A DNA stretch of 64,000 bases from Paracamarosporium sp. OC-R06-R3 (lineage: Eukaryota > Ascomycota > Dothideomycetes > Pleosporales > Didymosphaeriaceae): assembly GCA_019828545.1 (NCBI GenBank), contig JACVRA010000256.1, forward strand, positions 62,001 to 126,000, given 5' to 3'. The notes below the pieces were generated by a model. That model was not told the origin of the DNA, searched no databases, and was given only the letters and a program-made list of their open reading frames with translations. Shown in pieces: positions 1-10,073 of this stretch (position 1 is its first letter; every line of letters begins with the position of its first letter). The translations under genes and the position numbers were made by a program.

Positions 1-629
1 ATTGATATTGTTTCTCGTTATTTGTGACCTATCGCTTATTGCCCCCATTATCGTCGCTTTATTTCGTCTGAGATGGTGAACAAAAGGCTTCGTCAAATCT
101 TTGGCACAAGTGTGCATTTTGTGAATGCATTGAGCATTCGATCAAGAGAGAATAGCCATTGTCGTCATGGATGATGGCGTGGAGCTGCAAATGAACGACG
201 GAGGGAAGGCGCGATCAGTGACGGTCACGTCTTTCTGTTGCAAATCACATTTTGCAGCACATCCACAACGAAGCCTTTCTCACTCTTCAAGCAGCTACAG
301 CACTTTCTACAAAATTTAAGAGCTCCTCTGAGCTGTATCATTTCTGACATTTGCAATACATGGAACGTCAATCGCTTTTGATGGAAACATATCCTTCTGC
401 ACCACCTGCACCCCCCGACCCTTAAATGGAATCTCACCGAATATCTTGGCCTAGATCCATAAGCAGGAGGGACAGTGAAAGTAATAGATATTGCAAATAC
501 TTCAACAGACTCTACGATCGCACGGCGGCGGAAGTACTGCACACGTATGTCAACAACGGAGAGCATGCGGTCTAGCCGCGCCACGAGACGCCTTCCGCTG
601 TAGCTCCTTTGGCGATAGGAGTGATCACC
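1..629. other. Left-edge non-coding stretch
   Basis: I see no supported gene here. Open frames on both strands overlap one another and have no recognisable family. It probably holds the decayed promoter of the MFS pseudogene that begins at 630. Confidence 0.4.
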
Positions 630-2174
630 ATGGAAGAAACTATTGTTATCGACATTCCGCCAGATCCGAATCTCATTGATTGGGAAGGCAAGAAGGAACA
701 GTCGTGCCCGCTGAACTGGCCAAAGTGGAAGAAGGCCTTCAATATCGCCGCTATCACGTTGATGTGTGTAACTCAGTGAGTACATCGTATAGTCCTACAG
801 GATTGCGATCTGTTGACACTCCACAGTGCCTTCGTAGCCACCGCTTTCATTCCTGCGATTTATGATATAATGGAAGTCTTTGGGTCGAAATGTATACCTG
901 TCCGCGTTCATTGTTTCCGCCTACCTCTTTGGCTCCGTGGCCGGTCCTCTCTTTATCGTACCACTGTCCGAAATATTCGGTCGTGTTCCCATGCATAATT
1001 TCTGTAACCTTCTCTTCATTGGGTCTACCTGCTGGTGTGCGGTCACCGAGACTCTAGGCATGCTAGTCGTAGCGCGATTTCTTGCCGGCTGCGGAGGCGG
1101 AGTGCCCCATGTTCTGGCAGCAGGCAGTATCCAGGATATGATCAGGGGTACCGCAGGCCAGCTACTTCTAACTATGTTGGCGATGACGTTGTACCTCACT
1201 CCAGCTATCAGTCCACTCGCAGGGAGCCACATCTACGCCGTATTGGGCTGGCCGTGGATATTCTGGATTATAGCGATCATGGACAGCTTTTGTGTCAACA
1301 CAGCATTTTCTCTACTGTACGAAACCTATGAACCAATGCTTCTTTGAGGAGAGGCTAACAAAAGACGGCGACGCACTCATGATTTGGTCCTATATACACG
1401 ATTCAAAGCCAATTCAAATCAGATCATCCCTAGTCGCTGTTGAAATGCCATGCCCCAGCTCTTACGCATATTTGTTTCTTCCTCTTTCTTCGTTGTTTCA
1501 TTCTTCCCTGCTACTGGTTTTGTGTTCTTACACATCATTTACATTACTCTTCCGCAGGCCTTATTTTCTGTCTATATCTGGCAATCAAAGAACTCAGGCC
1601 TTGTTTATCTAGGAATCGCAGTGGGTATCCTAGTTGATTTAACTGGTGGAGGTGCAGTAAGCGACAGTTACATGAAGATGCGAGCGAGAAACAATGACAC
1701 GAAGGCGGAAGATAGACCCATTCCTCTCCTTTGTTCTTGGCCGTTGATAAGTATTGGACTATTTTTATATGGAAATACGATGTACCACAAAACGCACCGG
1801 ACCTACCCGATTGTTGGTTTAGGACAGCTGGATGCTGGAGTAATATCCGCCATTGTAAGTCGTAATCCTCTTGCTGGCTCTCACCTCCTCACATTATACA
1901 GCTGTTCAATTGCCTCTATATTATTGACACATTTCCTGCGAAGTCCACTTCTGGCTTTCATCTGAATATCCTTCTGCAACCATTGTTGGGCGGTGCAATC
2001 CGGATTACCTTGTTCAGACTGTACGAGTACCCAGATATACTATATGCATTCTATTGTCTAGGAGGTATTACATTATCCCTGACTGTCATGCCGGGAACAT
2101 TGGACGTGGTCAAGCTTAATGGGGCAATTGCCAGAGTAAAAGTAACATCTAATACGTGGTTCACTTCTCTGTAA
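630..2174 (+). pseudogene. Decayed MFS multidrug/polyamine-type transporter
   Basis: Remnant of a 12-helix major facilitator (DHA1-like drug/polyamine:H+ antiporter group). The N-terminal piece from ATG 630 (MEETIVIDIPPDPNLIDWEG...) carries the usual 'NPLNWPKWKK'-like stretch (here CPLNWPKWKK), then an apparently intact intron (about 777-825). The frame shifts near 880 just before NVYLSAFIVSAYLFGSVAGP, where the family motif continues in another frame. Helices 2-5 follow (PLSEIFGRVP, RFLAGCGGG, LGWPWIFWI) up to a TGA at 1345-1347. A further frame change places EERLTKDGDAL and later GLVYLGIAVGILV in other frames, with recognisable but weak C-terminal similarity to about 2174. At least two frame breaks cannot be explained by introns, so the locus should not make a full transporter. 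The reading as a drug-type MFS is from family motifs; substrate is unknown. Confidence 0.8.
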
Positions 2175-2300
2175 TAATTGAATTTCCTATTGTTCACTTA
2201 TTCAATGTCGCTACGCTATTGTGTGAACATTCGACGACACTTTTTCTTTTTCTGTCTATTGTCTATCGAACACAATAGCGGTCCTTGAGCGCTTGTGTCT

Positions 2301-2306
2301 TATAAA
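2301..2306 (+). promoter_or_regulatory. Possible TATA box
   Basis: TATAAA about 138 bases upstream of the ATG at 2439, followed by a pyrimidine-rich leader. Position and context fit a core promoter; this is inference from sequence alone. Confidence 0.35.
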
Positions 2307-2438
2307 TTGGCTCTTTGTGCCACTTCTCTCTCTTTCCTCAAAGCTTCTTCATTACTGCACTCAGAATCTTGCATACCGCAATAGCATCTTCCACGTTCAA
2401 TCACTAATTCCTATCTACTCCTCTGCCCTCAAGACAAG

Positions 2439-2984
2439 ATGTCTTCTCTCCAAACTTGCATCATCATCTGCACATTCATTGCCATTTTGGTACTGACCGC
2501 CGACGAATTCCACTATTACCCTCTCTTTCTTGGACCCATTCTCGACCTCTGTTTCGAGCGCGATCCCTTCGATGACTTCGTTCCCGGCAGCGGCTACACA
2601 CTCTTCATCGACCAAAACTGGAAGACAATTTCCGCCTTCTACAACTTCCTGATCTCGATGTTCTTGCGAACACTCCTCCTGGTTTCCCTACCACACATCC
2701 TCGTGCTCGGTCACATGGCCTACAAGATCGGCAAGCGAGGCAAAGAGTGGGAAGCCACATGTCGTTACATGGAAGAGAACAATGGTGCGATCCCGCCATG
2801 GCGTATTAGAGCGCCATCGACTCCGGAGCCGACTTTCGACACAAGGTATATGCTGCTTGGGGGAGACGGAAGTGTCATCTACGTCTGCGGTGTGGGTGGT
2901 GGGTTTGAAGACGTAATCGACGGGGATATCGAAGGGGCTATTGCTCGTCGTCGCCTGCGTGCCGGCAGGAAACAGTTTGTTTGA
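2439..2984 (+). CDS. Small putative membrane/secreted protein, 181 aa, unknown
   Basis: Single-exon frame of 181 residues with a CT-rich leader and a TATAAA upstream. The first about 18 residues (ending LVLTADE) form a hydrophobic signal-like helix. A second hydrophobic stretch lies at about residues 67-92 (FYNFLISMFLRTLLLVSLPHI), followed by a basic segment (KIGKRGKEWEA), which fits one or two membrane passes. The C-terminal third is polar and ends in an Arg-rich tail (ARRRLRAGRKQFV). I recognise no domain. The antisense frame over the same stretch (2688-3026) looks like a shadow. Probably a lineage-restricted gene; function unknown. Confidence 0.55.
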   Translation: MSSLQTCIIICTFIAILVLTADEFHYYPLFLGPILDLCFERDPFDDFVPGSGYTLFIDQNWKTISAFYNFLISMFLRTLLLVSLPHILVLGHMAYKIGKRGKEWEATCRYMEENNGAIPPWRIRAPSTPEPTFDTRYMLLGGDGSVIYVCGVGGGFEDVIDGDIEGAIARRRLRAGRKQFV

Positions 2985-3136
2985 GCGTTTCTTGTTAGGT
3001 TGTGTTTGGTATTCGTGTTCATCCATTCACTACAAGTTTAGAGTTTCTGCTTCGCGCCTGGGCAACTCATCAGTTGCGATCACAAATAGTCATTATCGAA
3101 CTCGTAAGGCGTACTATTCACCTAATACATATGTAT

Positions 3137-3830
3137 CTACCCTTCAACCATTGCGCCATTCTGCTCGACCGCAATAAGCGCCTTGCCCCTAGCATATTGT
3201 TTCTCCCTGTCCGCGATATTTGAGCCGGTAATCATGGACAAGCCGATCGATGACGCTAACGTAGAGGCATCAAATTTACCCGTTGCACCCCAATCGACCA
3301 AATGCTTCTGGATGCGCTTCCCGCCCGAGCGCAAGACCCAGAGTTTAGGTGAGCTCAACCTCACATCTATGACAGGTACACTGTTAATATGTTTCACAGC
3401 TCCTTTATCGAGGTCACGGTCCATAATTCTCCGAACGTCTAGCACACACGAAGAGCACTTGAAACAGGCTCTCGGTCCATCGACGTCACGACTTGGACGA
3501 CCTGTACGATAAATACCCCGATTTCCGCAAGCAAATGTCAGGCAGTCTATTTGTACCTGACAATCACCGCGCTCTTCTTTCCAGTTCGATCGACGGCTAC
3601 ATCGCGGGCAAGGTAAGCATGAGAGTAGTGAAATTCCTAGATGAGGAAGGCGTAGATGCTTTCTCTGAGATGAAGCTGAGAGCTGGGGACAGGAAGACGG
3701 ATGATGCGGGTCATTCAAGGAGTCCAAGTTGAAGGCGAAGGAACAGCGACACAGGTAGTGATAATTCGTGATGGGAGGCTTCGAGGGAGCAACAGGTCGA
3801 TAAGGATGAGGTCATGACGGTTGAAGAGGC
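3137..3830. other. Unresolved coding-like stretch (possible broken gene)
   Basis: Coding-like text appears on the plus strand in three successive frames. A first piece begins at ATG 3234 (MDKPIDDANVEAS). A second lies at about 3480-3732 (LDDLYDKYPDFRKQ...IDGYIAGK), with a possible gtaagc donor at 3612. A third lies at about 3700-3828 (VIQGVQVEGEGTA...). I could not join them with introns that keep the frame open. A 196-residue antisense frame (3137-3727) covers the same bases. Either this is a multi-exon small gene whose junctions I could not solve, or a relic. No family recognised. Confidence 0.25.
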
Positions 3831-5187
3831 TTAGTTTTAGGAGTAATAAGGTATACACATGGTCTTTGCTAGAAAACCTGTTGGATGCGATGGGTACTAT
3901 GATCATAGGCTGTCTTACGGCGTGATCTTACTTTATATTTTTCTTAAGCTGATCCTATCGAGAGGCCATCAATCCCTTTAGATGCTGGCAGAGCATTTGA
4001 TATTCAAGCAGAGAGATGCTGACATAATGTGAGGTACGCGCGTAACTGGATAGATTTTGTGATTGCTTTCGCGATGGCTGTAACTCCACCGCTTCCAAAT
4101 GCGTATATCCCTCCCTCCTCCACGTATGCCTTGGCTCGTTGACACGTTCGAACCATCGAGGTTACTTTCTGCCTGACAACCAATGTCGTTCAAAGCTTAC
4201 TGTTACCATTCTTGGTCAGCTTATTACCCATCTACCGGTAACAACGTCACCCTGCGTACAGTTCCCAATACCAGAGGAATGGGTGGTGTTCTCTTCCGAA
4301 ACCCTTCACCACGGATTAAATGTACTATAAATGTCTGTCCTACAATAAATGGCCCGCATGGTTGATATCTGGGAATAAGTGCTTCTCAAGTTGCACCGTC
4401 TGCCGCCATCGAAGTATTATACTATCTTGGTTAGGTACGCGGAGGCAATCGTGGACATGTACCACTCATTGCAACGTATAAACGCATCTGCATGCCCTTG
4501 AGCAATAAATTTCAATATTCATGAAGGCCTTAGAGGTCTAGGAGTTAAGAAGGCAGGAACGTAGGGTGATATAAAATCCACTCCCGAAAGCACATGGTAT
4601 AAACTCGTGACACACTTCTAATCTACGGGCAGCTAGCGCCATCTAGGATCAATCTATGACTCTGTATTATGACCAGTCATGGAACAAGTACTTCGCTGGC
4701 TCACAAATGCTTCTAGTGGGGACATGGCTCAAGCCTCGACTAGGCCTCTTCCTGAAGGTGGCACAAACGGTGTTACTGCGCCAGGCGGTTAAGATACACA
4801 AGTTGCCTACGGCATCCCCGTGATGTTACGCAAATGCTTTTGGATCACCGAGCAACGTTACAAGTCACCATTTCCTCGCGGGAAGCGCGCTCAGCGATGC
4901 CTACTAAAGAGGGTTTGGAGGAGCGCTTGGGGCCGCCTTCCCAAAGTAAACTTAATTGAGGTAACACAAGCAAGCGCGCCAATAATCCTTCCTTATCTAT
5001 AGTGAAGGACACAAGAATGCGTTTTGAATACCTTGGCGCTTGCCCGATAACTTTCCGTACCTAATCTCCACCCCACCTGACCATCAAACGCTCCTTGTCC
5101 ACTTAGGCTGCTAGCTTACACTCTTCAACACTCGCTGCCACGATCAGCAACAAACGCCCAACGAGAGACACTGTCCTAATACTAAAG
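3831..5187. other. Intergenic, no gene seen
   Basis: About 1.35 kb with only short, unconvincing frames, for example a 37-codon frame at 4680. The right end should carry the permease promoter and 5' leader, since the sequence turns C/A-rich before ATG 5188. Nothing else can be supported. Confidence 0.4.
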
Positions 5188-6983
5188 ATGGAGGACCACC
5201 CTGAGTACACGCCTCCGAATGAGAAATCTACATCAGTCGCTGCTGAAGCTCAAGTCTACCGGGGTGACTATGGAGCCGAAACAGAGCTAAAAAGGCAGCT
5301 TTCTACGCGCCATGTCACGATGATAGCTCTTGGATCGTCAATCGGCATGGGTCTATGGCTCGGTTCTGGCAAGTCTCTTGCTTCGGGTGGGCCAGTTGGT
5401 GAGTAGCTTCTGGGCGACAGTTTGCAACGTAACAATATTTGCTGATCAGACATTGTTTCAGGTATCTTCCTAGGCTATGCACTTGCAGGATCAATGGTAT
5501 GGGCCGTCAGTCACTCGATCGGGGAGCTGGCCGTATTGTATCCTCTTCCCTCGGCTTTTGTACAATGGACCAGCAAGTTCGTTAGCCCTTCAGCTGCTTT
5601 CGCTCTCGGCTGGGCGTACTGTACGTTTTACCCTTCAGATACAAATGTGCACGATTAGATTCGTCGTATGCTAACCTGCGGCAGGGTTCAATTTTGTTCT
5701 CACCCTCGCCAATGAGATACAAATTACCTGTGTCGTCCTGGGTTTTTGGACAGACAAGCTTCCAAACGCCGCATGGATCACCATCTTTTGGGCAGTTGCA
5801 GTCGCGGCGAATATCTTCGGCGTCAAAATCTTCGGTGAAATTGAAGTCGTCGGCTCTTCAATTAAGTTTGGCTGGATTATCGTGGTAATCTTTTCGCTAA
5901 TAGGTAAGAATGTCTTGATTTATTGTCATATACAAGGTAACTGATAGACCCGTCACAGTTGTCTCTGCAGGCGGCGCACCTGGTCATGGGCCGGTCGGAT
6001 TTCGTTATTGGAAGTCTGATCCGTTTACAAATGGCTTCAAAGGCTTCCTCTCTGTTATGCCTACGTGTATCTTTGCAATGGCCGGCTCGGAGAACTGTGG
6101 CTTGGTATCTGCCGAGACCAAAAACCCCAAAAAGTCAGTCCCTCGCGCTGTGGGTTCCATCTGGCTGCGTCTGTCTCTCTTTTACGTGCTTGGAGCATTT
6201 ATGGTCACAATCAACGTCGACCCTCACAACAAAGACCTTTTTGGCCAACCCGGCACGAATGCTTCTCCCTTCGTCATCGCTTATCGGGAAGCCGGCCTCC
6301 CAGTTCTGGCCCACATGATGAATGCGGTCATTCTGATTTCTGTCGTATCAACTAGTACCATATATGCGTATGGTGGTAGTCGCAATATTCTTGGGTTAGC
6401 GCACTTAAAGATGGCGCCAAAGCAGTTCAAGCGCGCAGATGAGTCCGGTAGGCCTTGGCCTGGCCTGGCTCTGACAATCATCCTTGGCGGCGGTCTCGCA
6501 TACCTCAACGTGAAGAACAGCTCTGCAGACGTGTTCTCTTGGCTTTCAAACATGACATCGCTATTCACGTTGTTTGGCTGGGGTATGATATGTCTAGCCC
6601 ACATTCGCTTCCGTCAAGCATGGCGTGTACAAGGCCGCTCTGATGCGGAGCTCCCTTGGAAGTCATGGACATACCCTTACGGTGCATGGTGGGGCCTCAT
6701 TTGGTGTGCCGTCCTTATCATCGTGGAGTTCTATCTTGCTGTCCGGCCTTTGGGTTCCTCTCCTTCTGCTAAAAGCTTCTTCTCCAACTATGTGTCGGTA
6801 ATCGTCATCGTGGTCCTGTATCTGGGCGCAAGGCTGTACTACCGAGGTGTTTGGTGGAATACGCTTACGGACATCGAGCTTGACGCAAACAGGCGGTTCT
6901 ACATCGACGATGAGGCGGAGAAAGGACCTAGAAAAGGTTTTCATGGCAATGGAGAAAAGATTTTAGGTGTCCTTTTCAATTGA
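5188..6983 (+). CDS. Amino-acid permease (APC/YAT family), 537 aa
   Basis: Plasma-membrane amino acid:H+ symporter of the fungal YAT family. Four exons: 5188-5398, 5462-5620, 5685-5903, 5959-6983; all junctions are GT..AG and restore one frame of 538 codons. After a hydrophilic N-terminus comes the family signature in helix 1 (MIALGSSIGMGLWLGSGKSL), then SHSIGELAVLYPLPSAFVQW in helix 3 and the FAMAGSENCGLVSAETKNP stretch, which fit the permease core. Multiple hydrophobic helices follow to a polar C-terminal tail. Substrate cannot be read from the sequence; family members carry neutral, acidic or basic amino acids or GABA. It lies 0.5 kb from, and convergent with, the DUF3328 gene, but an intergenic gap and a broad family role give no strong reason to place it in the peptide cluster. 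Confidence 0.9.
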
Positions 6984-7482
6984 TTGAGAATGGACCATAT
7001 AGTCACGAGTCTTTCATGACGTTTCAGGTGAATCAAACAGACGCAAAATTATCATCCTCAGCTACATACGCACAGGATCAGTCCCCCGTTCACCAGAACA
7101 CTCTCTACATAATATGAATGCGTATCGGTGTGGATATGCTACAATTGATTTGGAAGGTACAACTTGTCAAGGCGCGTACTGTCCCGACCGCTGCGTCCCT
7201 GTTTGCACCTCTAGTTATACCCTATATGTGGCAATTCTAGGATATTTCGATGAACCAATCAATGCTTCGTTAAATTTCGGCAGATACATGCCTTCAAGTA
7301 CATCATGAAGTGTGATGAGCCCATTGAGCGGTCGCTACCTCTTTGTTCTGGAGCTCTCACTTTTGACGCTGGTCTGCTGATTTTATTGACATGGGTTGCC
7401 GATACTCGAATGGGGATCTATTGAACTATGGACAGTTTTATGCCTTTTGAATTTACAGTCATCATTCATTATGCTTATGGCT
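6984..7482. other. Convergent intergenic region
   Basis: Space between the 3' ends of the permease (plus) and the DUF3328 gene (minus). It should hold both 3' UTRs. No gene or repeat seen. Confidence 0.45.
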
Positions 7483-8573
7483 TCAATGAGAATGGCCAGC
7501 CTCCTGGTCTGCTAACGTTGGATCCCACGTAATAGCATCCCCAACGTCCTCCCACATCACGGCCCGCTCAGTTTCCCAACTCCACTTCACGATTGCATCG
7601 AAGTTGCGACAAGTGTGCTTTGTAGAAAAGTCTGGAAGTGATTCCTTTCGTTGAGGCACGGCACTGTCATCGATGAAAGTAACAGGAGTTACGTCTGCGC
7701 TGCACATCAGGCTTAGGCGGATGGCATCCACGCAATGATCTATGCTGTATTAGCGTTTGACTCTCAAGAACACTTTTGGTGCTGGAAGAAGCCTACCATG
7801 GTGGTTCTGGATAATGCCAGTAGTTGCATTGTGGGCCAAGTAGTCCGCACTATAATAGTCCCAATTATAGAACAAGGCTTTCCTTAACTCATCCTACAAT
7901 CCATCGTTAGCTACATTCCACGTAACGTGAACTCTCCTCATCGCAAATCACTCACTCACCAGACAATGCAGCATGTGGAACACCTCCAGCATTGCTATGT
8001 ATCCGCCTTTCCCGTCGGGAATCGGATGCTGGCTTTGTGTCCCATCTACAAGCTTCTTCCCCAAGCTTTCTATTTCCTCACCAGATAATCTAAGTCCCGG
8101 CATCCCAATTCCCACGTTTGTCCAGGCTTCATCGACTTCTTTAGGTGGACGTTCGCCATTAGGACCTCGGAATGCGTTGGTCTGTGAAATCTCTGCCTTG
8201 AAAAAGTCGGGCTCGTCGTATTTGACTGCGGTAAGGGCAGGTGCTGGTTTGAGACATCAGTATCTCTACTGTACCTGAAATACGATTAAGGCAAGGGGTA
8301 CATACACCAAGTCGAAAGTTTTTGCGAGCAGTTTTCAAGAGAAGAGGACTGCTGCCAAAGAGTGGATATAGTTAGAAGGTAAAAAGTAGAGGTGGCGATG
8401 TGTGAAAGTAGGAGGAAATGACCACTGAATATCCTTCTCTTCTCGATGAACCATCTCCATTTCGACCGTGATATTGCGATCTTCTCTGAGCTAAGTAGGC
8501 CATGGTCTTCGTCGTGCACTGATTCTGAACTGGGTACGCTGCGGTACGCACCGCCTATTGATCCGAAGGCCAT
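7483..8573 (-). CDS. UstYa/DUF3328-family oxidase, 301 aa
   Basis: Four exons on the minus strand: 8573-8306, 8243-7960, 7893-7797, 7739-7483. They join to 302 codons including stop. A soluble N-terminus of about 48 residues is followed by one hydrophobic segment (about 49-71, FSGHFLLLSHIATSTFYLLTI), the usual type II membrane anchor. The join at exon 1/2 gives STWSPALTAVKY, matching the family's start of the conserved domain. Both diagnostic histidine motifs are intact: HMLHC (179-183) and HHDHC (215-219), the latter followed by VDAIRLSLMC. In ustiloxin-, asperipin- and phomopsin-type pathways, family members catalyse oxidative cyclisation of Tyr-containing core peptides after Kex2 cleavage; other members act in other secondary pathways. 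Here the closest plus-strand gene, divergently transcribed 1.5 kb away, is a Kex2-repeat precursor, which makes a peptide-modifying role the best guess. The specific reaction is inference. Confidence 0.88.
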
Positions 8574-10073
8574 TTTGGAATGGTAAGTAGGTGTGCGATG
8601 TCAATGATAGGGATCCAAGTTAGTATTATCAGCGATAGATATTGAGGGAGACCTTTCAAATGGCCCTGCCTACGTACTTCCAGTTTTCTCAGGTAGTCTC
8701 GCGTGATACTCCCCACAATATGCATCCTTGAGGAACAGGGTATAGCAGAGACTAGCTCAATCTGGAAGGTAGGTGGAAACGAAGCTCCATGTTGTTATCG
8801 ATCCTACAGATCCCCTGACCGTTTAGTTTGGACCTGCAGCGCTCTCAAATTTGTCTAGACGTCTGAGTTCGGCATAATAATGCCCTTTTATTATCATATC
8901 TGCTAGTACGGAAAATTCCGATCTCGATTTCGATCTCTAGCGGTAATGGGAGTAGACACTGTAATGGAACACATCAAAGTTTGCTAAGCTTTCGCTTAAC
9001 GTTGCAGGTAAAGCTTCAATTTGACAAGTCAAGCCATTATCACACGGCAGGGTTGTTATTTTCCATTGTCAATTCTATATTACCTCTCTTCAGTCCATAC
9101 TCCATGTATTCAAACCCTCATGCAGGCCTGTGATATCACCTGTAACGTTCTGTACTCGGGCCACACGTGGTTGGCCAAGATGATGGATACTGCTAAAGAT
9201 GGTGCTTATGATTCTTAGCCCCAACGTCTCGCAAAATGCTGCCACCAGAACCCAAGCGCACTACGGAACAAAGCTACTCCACAGACGAAGAGATATGATA
9301 TCTTAGTGCTTCGAGTGGCTAGCCCGAAGATAGTGGGCTTGGGATGGCTTCATTTTCACACCAGATCTTTCAATGATGATTTTGCACGCGCTTCACTGGG
9401 GTCAACGTACGATCGTAAAGTTTAGATACGGGCCCCAGAGTTGTACCCGAGTCCAGCTTTACATGGGTGCCGCAATATTTTGTTACTCGAAACTGCACAT
9501 ACTCGAATTGTCTAGGTCAGGTACTCAGAACCTGCTTACACTATCATTAGGCAGTAAGTTCCTATCTACCGGAGGGTCCCAACCCGTCCTTGCTCTTACA
9601 AACCGTAAGCATGCAAGATCCTGTAGTCTCAGTTACAGTCCTGGTGCTTGGTAGTCTCCAAGCCGCAAGAAGCAGGAGACAAGCATCACTGCCAATCTCT
9701 TACCTTCTCGGTACGATCCCAGAACAACTGTTCGACGCCATAACCCTCTCCCATAAGTATACAAAATCCGGTGAACGTAGATGATTGGATGACGGTACAT
9801 GTCCGGTAGGAACGACCGTAATGTAGTACGACATGCTGTACGCGACTCGATATCTGCAGGAATCGCCTCCTTCGTATAGACTAGAGCCAGACGGCAGCAT
9901 ATCAACGTGGCGGCTGTCGACGGTACAGTTCAATACCCTCGGTCAATGAAGGATTGATATCTCACTATAAGAAGAGCCTGTTCCATTGGGAATGACCAGC
10001 AGACACGTCGACAGTTCGCTCACGCCCATATCACGTCTACTCACTACTTCTCTTCTTTTCTCGTGTCAGCACC
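8574..10073. other. Divergent intergenic region between oxidase and precursor
   Basis: About 1.5 kb between the starts of the DUF3328 gene and the repeat-peptide precursor. Only short unrelated frames were found; no third biosynthetic gene. It must contain both promoters and could hold shared control sites, but I recognise no binding motif with confidence. Confidence 0.45.
9966..9970 (+). promoter_or_regulatory. Possible TATA box of the precursor gene
   Basis: TATAA (in CACTATAAGAAG) lies 104 bases upstream of the precursor ATG at 10074. The spacing is plausible for a fungal core promoter; no further evidence. Confidence 0.3.

Noticed and set aside
225..785. 186-codon minus-strand frame at the left edge
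   Set aside because: It overlaps the start of the MFS remnant, has low-complexity Arg/Cys-rich text and no family.
4130..4170. Possible tRNA T-loop (GTTCGAAC)
   Set aside because: The flanking bases do not form a T-stem and no acceptor or anticodon arm could be drawn.
5188..6983. Amino-acid permease as a member of the peptide cluster
   Set aside because: Broad housekeeping-type family, convergent orientation, no specific link to peptide biosynthesis.
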